Positions 51,965 to 64,000 of a stretch of 64,000 bases of DNA are shown in pieces. The stretch is taken from positions 62,001-126,000 of the forward strand of contig MCFG01000105.1 in the NCBI GenBank assembly GCA_002104895.1. Direction: 5' to 3'. Under the pieces are notes generated by a model. It was given only the letters and a program-made list of their open reading frames with translations. It had not been told where the DNA came from and made no database searches. Every line of letters begins with the position of its first letter. Positions within the stretch are counted from its first letter, which is position 1. The stretch is from Anaeromyces robustus (lineage: Eukaryota > Neocallimastigomycota > Neocallimastigomycetes > Neocallimastigales > Neocallimastigaceae). A program made the position numbers and the translations under genes.

Positions 51965-52362
51965 GTATTAATATTAATAATAATATTATTATTATAAAGT
52001 TTTCGTAGCAAAAGTTTTTATTTTTTTTTTTATATTGTTTTTATCGTATTATTTATTTTTTTTAATATAATATATATATTAAAGTTTTGTAATAAACAAA
52101 TACTATAAACAAATTAAAAAAAAAATAAAAAGATTTTTTAATTAAATTGGAAAAAAAGTTTATTTTTTCTTATTTTTATTATATTATATAATTCAATTTC
52201 ATATAAAAAATATAATGTAATGTATATTTTAATATTTTTATAATATTTTTTATTTTTACTAGCAAAAAATTTAAATAAAGAAATGAAAAAAGAAAAAAAA
52301 AAAAAAAAGATTTTTAGGTAAATTTGGTTACTGTTACCAAAAAAAATTATTATTATTATTTA

Positions 52363-52743
<381 letters not shown>

Positions 52744-54936
52744 TCATATTAATTTTGTTAGCTAAATCAAGGAAAATTAAGAAAATTTTATTAAAAATAT
52801 ATAACAAAATTAAAATAGTTTTATTATTTAAATTTATTATGAAGTAATATAATAATAAATTAAATGGTATTAGTATTATTATTATTAATAAAATTATTAT
52901 AAATATTATTATTATGAAAGGATTATTTTTATAAATATATATCTCATCTTATAAAATTTAGAACATAGTAGAATAAAAAACTATAGCATTAGTTGATAAA
53001 AGATATTCAGATATTCGGTTAATATTGAAGTATATTTCATTATTAACATGGATACAATATAAATAAAGAAATTATGGGTATGGAAAACTAAAAAGTTAAT
53101 CAATACTTTGTCTTATATTTTTAAAAAATTACCACAAATTTTCATTTTATATTTGAATAAGATCAATCAAATATAAATTGACGAAAATTAGGAGGTGAAA
53201 TAATTATTAAAATTCATAAATATATTAGTAAAAATATAAATTAGATATTAATAAGAATATTAAAATCAAATGTTTTTTATTGTTAAATTACATATAAAAT
53301 TAAAATGATTTATGGACAAAAATGACAAACATGTAAACATGTATTATTTATATTATACTGTTTTTAAAATATTTTTGTATAAATTATTTAAATATATTAT
53401 ATGTAACAAAATAATATCTAAATATTTTAAATATTGCTTTAGGAATTATTAAATATTGATTACGACATTAAATTTTTATTGATTAAGATTAAATAGTATG
53501 GGGGACTCTTTTTAATAATAAAATTTGAATATGAATAGTGAATCTTCAAAATTGATATTCTATTTAATATAATTATCATAATAAAATAATAATATGTTTA
53601 TATTTATATTTTATTAAAACTGTTTTAATTTGCATTAAGTATATTAAAATGATATTAATTCTTTTTTTTTGAATTAGATATTTATATTAATTATTATTTT
53701 ATTATTTTAGATAAAATTGAAATAATATTTGAGGAATTCTAAATTTAAATACTCTAAGGGAAAAATAATTAAATATTAATATAAAATTTTCCTATATTTC
53801 TCATTACATTTTTGAATAATTTGACTAATTATTGTTATTTTAACATAAGTTATTATCATTAATTAATTAAAACAATAGGTAATATTTACTAATGTGACTA
53901 AATAACATTGTTTTTTTTTTTTTTTTTTATTTATTTTTACTTATTATATTACCATAAATTAAATTTTTATTTTATTATATTAAAATCAAATTTATTATAT
54001 ATTAAATATCATAAATATATATAAATATTATATATACATGGAAAATTTTTATAATCCATGAATAATATAAATTCCATGTATATTTATTTATATTGTTCAC
54101 TAATGTTAATTCCATGTATATTTACATTGTTAATATTGTATCATAAATATAAATTAATCTCTAATACATTATAATGTATTACAATATTTATTACTCTTAT
54201 GTAATAATTATATAATAAGCCGTAAAGAATTATTCCTAATAAATATAAAAGTTATATATATTTAATTGATAATATATATAATTATTATATATTAATTCCA
54301 TTAATTATATTAATTTAATATTTAAAAAATATTTAACATATTTTAATAATATATTGTTTAAAATAACATTAGTCAATTAGATATAATAATAATATAATTA
54401 TTAAAAAAATAGATTAACTTTCTTTTTAATTAGAAATTTTATTGGCTAAATAAATTAGTAATATTACACAATATATAATACGGAATATTAATAAATATAG
54501 ACATATATTAATAATACAATATATTTTATATATACATATTGAATATTAAAATTTTATAATATTAATTTCAATATATTAAAATTAATACTAATTTTTTAAT
54601 GTATATCATTTGTATATCATATATTCTTTTAATTTATTTCATGTTTTGAAAACTTAAAATATTATTTTTTTTAAATGATTTTAATTTTTTAATATATATA
54701 TTTTATTATTATAAAAAAATTCTATATATTAAATAGAAATTTATATAAATAAAGATAATTTCTAAGTAAAAAAAAAAAAAATTTTTAGTATATAGATTTT
54801 TTTTTAAATTGTAAAATTATTTATAAATTTATTTTTTTTTTCTGTATTATAGTTTAAAAATATATATAAAATATTTATAAATTTAATTTAAATTGTATTT
54901 TATACCTATACAACAATAAATAGATATATAAATAAA

Positions 54937-56805
54937 ATGAGATACAATAAATTATTTTTCCCACTTTTAGCATCATTAGCATTAGCTAATCCTGGTAAAT
55001 TTTTTTATATTTATATTTAATTATATAATTATTTTATTAATGAATCAATATGTTAATCATATATACATAAAATATATAATATATATTATCAATTTAAATA
55101 AAAAATTAAATAAAAATATTTATTAAAAAAAAAAATAGTAATTGAAAAGGATGGAAGATATATATACAAACGTGGAGATAAACAATTTTATGTTCCAATG
55201 GAATTAAGAAATAATAATTTTGATAATAGTGCTAGTAATTGGTCATTTGCTCGTAGTAAAGCATCACAAGATTTCATTCTTTTCTGGGAACCAGGATTTG
55301 GTAATAATCCAGCTGCAGCTCCAAATAATTTAAAATTTGATGTTGATGATGTTCTTCAAAAAGCAGAAAAATTTTTTGATTATTATGTAAATACATTAAA
55401 ATTTATTCAAGGTCCATCTCAAACTGATAAGTATAAAATGAGTATTTGGATTAAATATCAAACTGAATGGTTAGCTACTGGTTCTGGTTATGATAATGTA
55501 GTAGGTGCCCTTTGGGTTAACCCAAGTACAATTCAACCAGTTGGTGGTACAATTGCTCATGAAGTTGGTCACACATTCCAATATCAAGTACACTGTGATG
55601 GTAAATATGGTTTCCGTGATCAAGATTATGTAGGTACATATTGGGAAATTTGTGCTCAATGGATGGCTTCAAGATTATATCCAGAAATGTTTAGTAACAC
55701 TGAATTTGAATTAATTCCAAATAATTGTTGGAAACACCCATTACACGAAAACTTCCGTTATCAATCTATTTTAATGAATGAATATTGGAGTGAAAAGCAT
55801 GGTATTGATATTGTAGGTAATGTTTGGAACGGAGCTCAAGATAGAGATGATCCAATTGATGCTTACAAACGTGTCACTAAAATTAATCAACAACAATTCA
55901 ATGATGAAATGTTCATGGTTGCTCAAAAGAACATTTTATTCGATTATAAACATATGAAAAATGTTCTTAGACCATTCAGAAATCGTTATAACATTAAACT
56001 TCAAAACAATGCTGATGGTACATACCAAATTCCACCAGAACAATGTACTCAATCTTATGGTTATGCTCCAATACCACTTGAAATTCCACAAGGTGGTAAG
56101 GTTACAGTAAAATTTACTGGTATTACTGGTGATGGAAGATACCATACTGCTAATGATAAAGTTGCTGGATGGAGATATGGTTTTGTTGCTGTTAAGAGTG
56201 ATGGTGAAAATGCTGTTTATAGTAATCCAACCACTGGTACTACTCAAACCAGTACTCTTACTTACACTGTTCCAGCTGGAACTAAAGAATTATGGCTTGT
56301 TGTTATGGGTGCTCCAACTGAACATGTTAGACACCACTGGAAAGAAGGTGACAATTCTGGTGATGAACACTTCCCATGGAAGATTGCTCTTTCTACTTGT
56401 ATAAGAGGTCAAAGATGTAATCCATCTATTCAAGTTGATAACAATGCTCCACAAGGTTCTTCCTCAAATAATGCTGCTGATGTACCAGCTACCAATCCAC
56501 CAGCTAATAATCCACCAGCTACTAATCAACCATCTACCGATAACTCAAAATGTTTTAGTACTGTTTTAGGTTACCCATGTTGTAAGAATACTAAGGAAGT
56601 ATCTGTTAAGGATTGTGATGGTTCATGGGGAGTAGAAAATGATCAATGGTGTGGTATTGGTGGAACTCCTGTAAATCTTGACAATTGTTGGGCTAAAAAA
56701 TTAGGTTATTCTTGCTGTGCTAGTAAATGCGCTGAAGTATACTACACTGATGCCAACGGCAAATGGGGTGTAGAGAATGGTAAATGGTGTGGTATTATTG
56801 CTTAA
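54937..56805 (+). CDS. Secreted HEXXH protein (DUF6055-like) with two fungal dockerins
   Basis: A predicted component or client of the fungal cellulosome. Exon 1 is 54937-54994 and exon 2 is 55139-56805, totalling 1725 nt (574 residues). Exon 1 is almost exactly the signal peptide (MRYNKLFFPLLASLALANP). The catalytic-like region contains GGTIAHEVGHTFQYQ at about residues 155-170. HEVGH is a zincin HEXXH motif and is followed by YWEICAQWMASRLYP, a possible third-ligand helix. A beta-rich domain (about 315-450) and a Pro/Asn/Thr linker follow. Two Cys-rich dockerins of the fungal CBM10-like type occupy about 490-531 and 532-574, each with LGYPCC or LGYSCC, a WGVEN motif and WCGI. The N-terminal region resembles the uncharacterised DUF6055 family. 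A metallopeptidase role is plausible but unproven. Confidence 0.88.
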
Positions 56806-57353
56806 ATAAATTAATAAATTCAAATAATTATAAAATAGAAATATATTATGTATTTAAAATTAATTGCACCATAAACAAATATATAACAATCATAAAAATC
56901 ATATTAAAAAGATAAATTTATCTGATAACATTCATATTATCGTAATTAAAAATTCAAATAGTTTTTATTATTTTTTTATCTAAAAAAGGAAAAAAAATTT
57001 TATATTATATTATATATAATCATGATTTTTTCTTTAAAATTATTATAAATTATTATTTTATGTATTTTTTTTTTTAGTTAATTAATAATAATAAGTGAAG
57101 TGAAATATATATATTTCTTATAAACATAACATAAATATAAATAATATAAAATATAAAATATTTTATATTATTTAAATTATTTTTATTATAGTAAAAATAA
57201 ATATATACAAGAAAAAAAACAATCTTTTTTATTGTAAATAAAAGAATAATAAATTTTAGTTAAAAAAAATTAATAGAAAAAAAAAATTAAAAAAAAAAAA
57301 AAAAGTTGAAAGTTTTGGTGTTTGATAATTATATAAAATTATATTTAATATGA

Positions 57354-57397
<44 letters not shown>

Positions 57398-58973
57398 ATT
57401 AATATTCTTATTTAATGATTTTATATATAATTAATAATAATAATATTTTAAGATAGAAAAAGCATAACTTTAGTATTATAAAATATTTATTAAATATATT
57501 TTTTATTATTTTTAATAATTTTATTAGTTGTATTATACTTTTTTTTAATGATAATTTTTTTATACGAATTGTGTTATAAAAAAAAAAAATTTAATGATAT
57601 TTTCTAATTTTTTTTTTTTTTTTTTTTTTTTTGTACTTGCCGTTACTTTACTTGTGTAAAAAGAAAAAAAATTAAAAAAAAAAAAAAAAAAAACAAAAAA
57701 AAACAAAATAAAACAATAATATATTATATTAATAAAAAAGAGGTTGTATTAAAAAATGTGGTTTTTTTTTTTATATTTTTATATTACACAAAAAAAAAAA
57801 AAAAAAAAAAAAATAGAAAAAAATTAATAATTATTTATTTATTTTTTTATTTATTTATTTATAAAACATTTAAAAAAAACAACACAATACAGAAATTGTT
57901 TTAAGAAATTAAAAAATATTATAAATTAAAGTTTTAAAAGAATAATAGGATGATTTGAACAAATGAAAGAAAAAAATATAATATTATAATTATAATATAC
58001 AATATTTATAAAATATTAAAATATATAATAAAATATAATATTAAGTAATAAAATAAAATATATTTATAAAATATATAAATAAATATATTTTTTATTTTAA
58101 TAAACGGTGTATATAAATTAAATATAAAATAAAGTTTTTATTATTAAAAGTATTATTAATTAAATATAAACTTTATTTTTTATAAAATGAAAATGAAAAT
58201 AAAAATTAAAAAATAAAAATAAAAATTATTATATTAAAATATTTTTTTTTATTTTTATTTTTTATTTTTTTTTTTACAATTATAATAATAATATTTACAA
58301 AATTTAGTATTTTGTATAAAAAATGTTACAGTTAAAATGTTAATATTTTAATAATAAATAATTTATTATAAAAATAAAAAAAAAAAAATAAAAAAAAGAT
58401 TCATTTATAATTTATTATATATATTATTTTTTGGATAATCTTTTTTTTTTTTTTTTTTTAAAAAAAATAATATAAACAACTAAATTTTATAAAAATATAT
58501 AAGAAAAAAAGCTAATATTTAATTGTTTTATAAAAATTACTTATAATGTAACTATTATTCATAAATGTTTATTATATATTAATATCATATATAAAATGTT
58601 AAGTAATCACATAATTATATTGAAAATTTTCTTTTTTTTTTTTTACTCATTATTAAATAATGTATTAATGTTTAATAATAATATTTAAAAGGAAAATATT
58701 ACATTTATTTAATATTATTATTCATTTTTATTATTTCTTTTTTTTTAAAAAAAAAGACTAATAAATTTGGAAATGGAGAACAATGTCAATTCAATAAATT
58801 TACATATTTTTGGTCTTTATTATTTTTAGTATTTTCAAAATAATATTAATAAAATTTATATACAAATATTATTTCAATTAAAATTTAATTTTTTTTTTTT
58901 TTACAAATATTTAAAGTATATGGGCTACTTTAATATATATTTATTATAATTATAAATAATCATTAATTTTTAA

Positions 58974-59014
<41 letters not shown>

Positions 59015-59299
59015 TAATAATAATAATAATAATAATAATATTAAATAATTAAAATTATTACAATTAGACAATATTATAATACAATAAAAAAAATTCAAAA
59101 TTGAAACACAAAAAAAGAAAATAAAGCAAAATGAAATAAAATAAAATAAAAAATATATATATATATATTTTATTATTTTATTCTTTTTTTCTATATCATT
59201 TTATTAATAAATCTATATCATTTTATTAATAAAAATTAAATTATTTTTTTTGTTTTTATTATTATTGTTATGCGTATGATTTAATTTTATTTATTTATT

Positions 59300-59330
<31 letters not shown>

Positions 59331-59507
59331 GGTATAATTGATTATTTTTTTTATATATAAAAATTTATATTTTAATATCATTTTTTATAGCTAATTAAAA
59401 TTGCTGATGAATATAAATGATAACGTTCTATTATACACTTTATGATAATATCATAAATAATGTTTCTCTTTATTTAATATATATATATATATTAAATAAA
59501 TATAATC

Positions 59508-59544
<37 letters not shown>

Positions 59545-59719
59545 TACTATTTATAAAAAAAAAAAAAAAAATACATTTTTTATATTTTATTAAATAGTAG
59601 TTTAATATGAAAAAAAAAATATGTTATATATGTATAATGAATTTTTTTTTTTTTTTTCAATCCATTTTTATACCATTATTATAAAAGTTAACAATTTTTT
59701 AAATTTTATATATATTATT
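56806..59719. other. Convergent intergenic region, AT-rich
   Basis: This lies between the 3' ends of the dockerin gene (+) and the second GPCR (-). It is AT-rich with many homopolymers, TTA runs at about 57357-57394 and 59509-59541, and an AAT run at about 58976-59040. No gene is seen. Confidence 0.6.
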
Positions 59720-61611
59720 TTACATACTATAATGGTACATATCTTCACCTGGTGGTTTTATATTACTAGTGTATGTATGGTGACTTTTAGTTCTTGAATT
59801 ATTATAACTATTAGTTGAATAATTTTTATAATCATTATTTGAATTTACTCCTGAATAATAATTATTCAAAGAACCATTATAATCTGAAAGAGTATTTAAA
59901 AATATATTATTACTATCATTACTACTTAAATTAAAAGTTGTTGTTTGTCCACTATATAATAAGGATGGGTCATCTTTTTCAGTTTGAAAATGATAATACA
60001 TTAAATTCTTTATTTTTGAAGAATTATTATTCTTATTATTATAATTATAATTATTATTATTATTGTTATTATTGTTATTATTGTTATAATATTTTGTACC
60101 GTATCCATATCTATAGTTATAAAGATTATTATAGCCACTTGAAGTACTATGTTTTTTACTATTATAGAAATAGTCAGAAGAAATTTCATTGTTTTTATTA
60201 AATGAAATGTCAATAATTTTTTTACCAACAATAATAAATAATATTGATAATACTAATGTAATAATAAGAATACATTTAATTCCAAAATCTAAATATCTAT
60301 CTGTAAATTGGAATAAAGTTAAAGCCATTAAAACACATAAACATAAACCTTCAATATAAACAGTAATCATAATAGATCTTATTTCATGTTTAATATTTCT
60401 TAAATTCCATTCCGTAAATAAAAGAAAAGTCATAATAATTAATATTAATAATTTATATGAAAATATTATAATTTTTATAATGGTATCAATCCCAGAATTA
60501 TAATCACATTTTTTAAAATCTTCTTTGCCTCGGATGTTAAGTTGTATGGTATTAATATTTATCTCACCAAATAAATACCAAATTGATGAAGATATAACAT
60601 CAATTAGTATAAATAATATAAAGATTAAGGTGTAATGATCTTTAACCAATTTAGAATATATATTACTTCTTGGGAAAAATACAATTGTTTTTAAGAAAAA
60701 TGGAATGACAATCATTGTGAATCCAAAAGAAAGTAATATTTCTCTTATATAACAATGATAAACTGTTAAATTTTCATATCCTGTAAAAGAATAACAAGCA
60801 AGAAGGAATAAACCTATCATAAATACACACCAATAATTAAAGGATAAAAATAAAAATTGTCTTCTGAATCTTTTAATAGAGATATATATATAAGATATAA
60901 GAATGCAAGTGATTGTTAATAATGTAAAACATAAAATTAATATTCCTGGAAGAGAAAGTAATTCGAATTCATAAATAGTTGAAAGTTTAGTGATATCTTC
61001 CAATATATTATCTAATAATTCATCATTAATATCTTCTTCTTTCCCATAAAGATATTCAAAAATATAATTACGAAACTTTTCAGAATAGCCATCATAATTT
61101 TCTTCAATTTTTGGTCTTATAATTCCTTGTAATGAACCAAATACTGTACAATTATAAATAGCACATACATCAGGATGTTTTACTTCATCATATAAAGATA
61201 TAATTGATGTAGGTCTTTTTTTCTCTATTACTATATATTTTTGAATTTCATAAGAAGTTAAAAATTCAATTACTTTAGCAGCTGCTTTCTTTCTTTCATC
61301 AGAAATATTTTTATTTATAGCAATATTTACACCACCGATACATGAAGCTGAAACACCTTCAACACCACCTGGTAATTTTTGTCTTTTAACAAAATCAAAT
61401 TCATTAAAACTATCCCAAGCTCTTGCAAAAATAAATCTACCTTCTTTAATTCTTTTATCAAATTCATCATGACGATTATCAAGTTTAAATATATCCTCTA
61501 TATATATATATATAAAGAAAATAAAATATAAATTTTTTTATTTATTTTTTAAATATATTAATATTAAATTATTTATAAATCATAATATAGATATAATACA
61601 AAATTATTATT

Positions 61612-61643
<32 letters not shown>

Positions 61644-62952
61644 TTATTTATTGTTTATTCTTATTACCTGTAGCTACTTCCTTTAAAATTTGACGCATTT
61701 TTTTTATTGATCTTTTAGTATTTTCACTATTAATTTTTGGAAATTCAGAATTCATTGTATCTCTAAAAGAATGAATGATTTCATATAATGCACATGTTCC
61801 ATCTTCGTTTTCTTTATTTAAATAAATAAATAAATAATTAAATAAATAAATATTATATATTGAAAAGTTATTTTTTTTATTTTAATTTTTTAACATATAA
61901 TTTTCATTTTTTTACTTTTTTTTATAATTATAATTATTATCATTATTAATATTATCATTATTATTATTATTATCATATACCTGCTATACGAGCATAATAT
62001 CCTGGAAGTTTCATATCATTTTTATTTATATTTGTGGCATTAGAAATTCTATCTTTATATTCATTTTCTCTGACATATATTGCTGTTTCTAATAATTCAT
62101 CCCAAGTCTTTGGACTAAAAGATCTATTATATTTAGTGATTAAATTAGAATTGGCAAGTAAAACACCATAATCAACATATAATGGCTAATAATAATATTT
62201 TTATGATATGGAATAAAAAGTATTTTTTTATAAATTAACAGTTTTAATAAATAATTATTGATTTTAATAAATATTATAATTATTAATTTTAATAATATTA
62301 TTATTATTTTTATTATTATATGTTAAACTTACTAAAGAATAAAATTTGTCATCAAATTTACATGTTTCTAATGCTGTTCCTTCTTTGTACATATCAAAAT
62401 GAGAACTTGGTAATAAATCATCTAAAGGATGAAAGAATTTTTTAAAACGTGCTGAATAAACGGTATCATATGTAAGTATATCTGTATTAGTTTCTATTAA
62501 TTTTTCAACTGTATTTCCAATATCTTCGGTATTCAATGTAATATTTATTCCATTATATATTCCACATGTTAAAGTAATTCCTAAATTATTTTGCTTACTA
62601 TAATTATTAAATTTTTGTGTAAGGTCTTTATAAAATGGATCATCTAGTTGAAAAGAAAATGCATTAAATCCAATAGTTATTTCGGCTTTGACACTAAATA
62701 TTATCCCTTATGATTTTTTTATAATTATAAATATTTTATATTATATTTAATAATGTTTTAATAAATACTAGTAATTGTATATATGTTTTAAATACTTATT
62801 TTATTTTATTTAACTTTTTTCTTTTCTTTTTTTTTTTTTTTTGTATTTTATTTTATAATATATATATATATATATATATATTTTGTATTACAATAATACA
62901 TACCTATTATTCCAACGAATATTATGAATATATTTTTTATTATTAAAACCAT
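59720..62952 (-). CDS. Class C GPCR with bacterial-type solute-binding ectodomain, 5 exons
   Basis: A second predicted surface receptor of the same fusion type. Exons are 62952-62904, 62706-62333, 62185-61981, 61811-61668 and 61497-59720, totalling 2550 nt (849 residues). A short signal sequence (MVLIIKNIFIIFVGIIG) leads into a solute-binding fold of about 390 residues. Its landmarks are DILTYDTVYSARFKKFFHPL, PLYVDYGVLLANSNLI, KTWDELLETA, LPGGVEGVSASCIGGVNIAI and AAAKVIEFLTSYEIQKY, characteristic of extracellular sugar-type binding proteins. Seven hydrophobic helices follow from about residue 440. Helix 3 carries CYIREILLSFGFTMIVIPFF, matching the class C pattern of Cys-x-x-Arg followed by GFT. 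The cytosolic tail is Asn/Ser/Tyr-rich with a poly-Asn run. Unlike the GPCR gene at 33.7-40.6 kb, the 7TM part is a single exon. Confidence 0.9.
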
Positions 62953-64000
62953 TTTAATATATATATTTAATGTTATAATTTTTTTTATTTCGTATATTAT
63001 TATTTATAATTATATAATCAATGTAATTTTATTATTTTTAATATTTGTTTCTATTTTTTATTATTATTATTATTTTTTTTAAAAATACAACTTTTAATTA
63101 TTTTTATTATAAGAATAAAGAATTTTCTTTATTACTACTAATATTATTATTATTTTATTATATTTTTAAATATTTAATTTTTTATATAACTTTTTTTTAA
63201 AAGGATTTAATATCTACAAAAAATAATAATAATATTCTATTAAAGCTGTATCAAAAGAATATTTTTAATGTGGATATTTTTATACATTTGATAAAAATAC
63301 TTTTTTTTTTTAAAAAAAAAAAAAAAAGAAAAAGAAAAGAAATATAAATGAAAAAAATTTATCTTTATATATATTTTTTTTAATTAATTTTTTTTATCAA
63401 ATTAACCCTCTTTTTTTATATTATTTTAAATTAAAATAATTAAGAATTATTTTTCATATAAAAAACAAAAAAAATTAAAAAAAAAAAAAAGAGTACAAAA
63501 GTTACAGAATTATTTTTTTGTTCTTTTTTTTATTATTATTAGTAATAATTGAATGCATTATATATTATTAAAATATTTAATACTATTATTTATTATTAAT
63601 ATAATAATAATAATAATAATAATACAAATAATAATAATAATTAAATACAATAATATAATAACCAAAAAGAAAAATAAATATATTCTATTATTATATATTT
63701 TTTTAATAATAGTATAAATCTATAATAAAAATTTATAAATATGTATAGAAACTTTATAATAAATATTCTATCATGTGATTGACACATGAATGAAAGGCTA
63801 TAAATATTTTTCAAATGCATCTTAATTAATATATTCTAAATAATAGAATATTAATTAATACAGAAAAAAGAATAGTAAAATTATATTTTTTTATAGTTTC
63901 ATTAATACATAAAGATATGTAAATTAAAAAATATTTATTTTATATTTTAATTTCTATTAAAATTTTTAATCTTTTTAGTTTTTTAATTTTTTAAATTGTT
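62953..64000. other. AT-rich upstream region
   Basis: Upstream of the second GPCR to the window edge. Only AT-rich sequence, T-runs and short AAT tracts are visible. Confidence 0.6.

Overview
The window is nuclear DNA of an extremely AT-rich fungus, most likely an anaerobic gut fungus (Neocallimastigomycota). Evidence: very AT-rich, microsatellite-laden intergenic DNA, short GT-AG introns, two intronless genes of bacterial type, a secreted protein with two fungal cellulosome dockerins, and class C GPCR genes with bacterial-type solute-binding ectodomains. The lineage is inferred from gene content; no rRNA marker is present.

Layout. 0.3-3.5 kb (-): UDP-glucose 6-dehydrogenase, 7 exons. 5.8-6.1 kb: a GC-rich island that looks like a structured RNA. 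7.1-7.7 kb (-): ribosomal protein eL29. 9.35-11.6 kb (-): catalytic subunit of protein phosphatase 1. 11.6-16.6 kb: no gene seen. 16.6-21.5 kb (+): a kinesin-7-like motor, 16 exons including one of 4 nt. 24.1-25.9 kb (-): a membrane-anchored SET-domain protein. 26-30.6 kb: repeats, a MITE-like element and a 71-bp tandem array. 30.6-32.0 kb (-): intronless PepV-like M20 dipeptidase. 33.7-40.6 kb (-): class C GPCR with solute-binding ectodomain, 23 exons with many microexons and a ~0.7-kb AAAAT satellite inside an intron. 42.8-44.4 kb (+): intronless MFS drug-efflux transporter. 45.2-45.4 kb (-): decayed Ty1/copia fragment. 46.1-51.7 kb (-): HEAT-repeat protein resembling a PP4 regulatory subunit. 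54.9-56.8 kb (+): secreted HEXXH protein with two dockerins. 59.7-63.0 kb (-): second GPCR with solute-binding ectodomain, 5 exons.

How the genes fit together. They do not form an operon. Three themes recur: phosphatase signalling (PP1 and a PP4-type scaffold), nutrient sensing at the surface (two GPCRs) and the gut lifestyle (dockerin protein, acquired dipeptidase and efflux pump). Spliced gene models were assembled by hand from GT-AG sites, protein-family continuity and reading phase. Every multi-exon model given here closes in frame (total coding length divisible by three). No transcript data were available.

Most unusual: the microexons (4, 13, 15, 17, 17, 17, 20, 22, 22, 24 and 26 nt), the GC-rich RNA-like island, a ~150-residue Asn-rich insertion inside UDP-glucose dehydrogenase, and the large satellites carried in introns.
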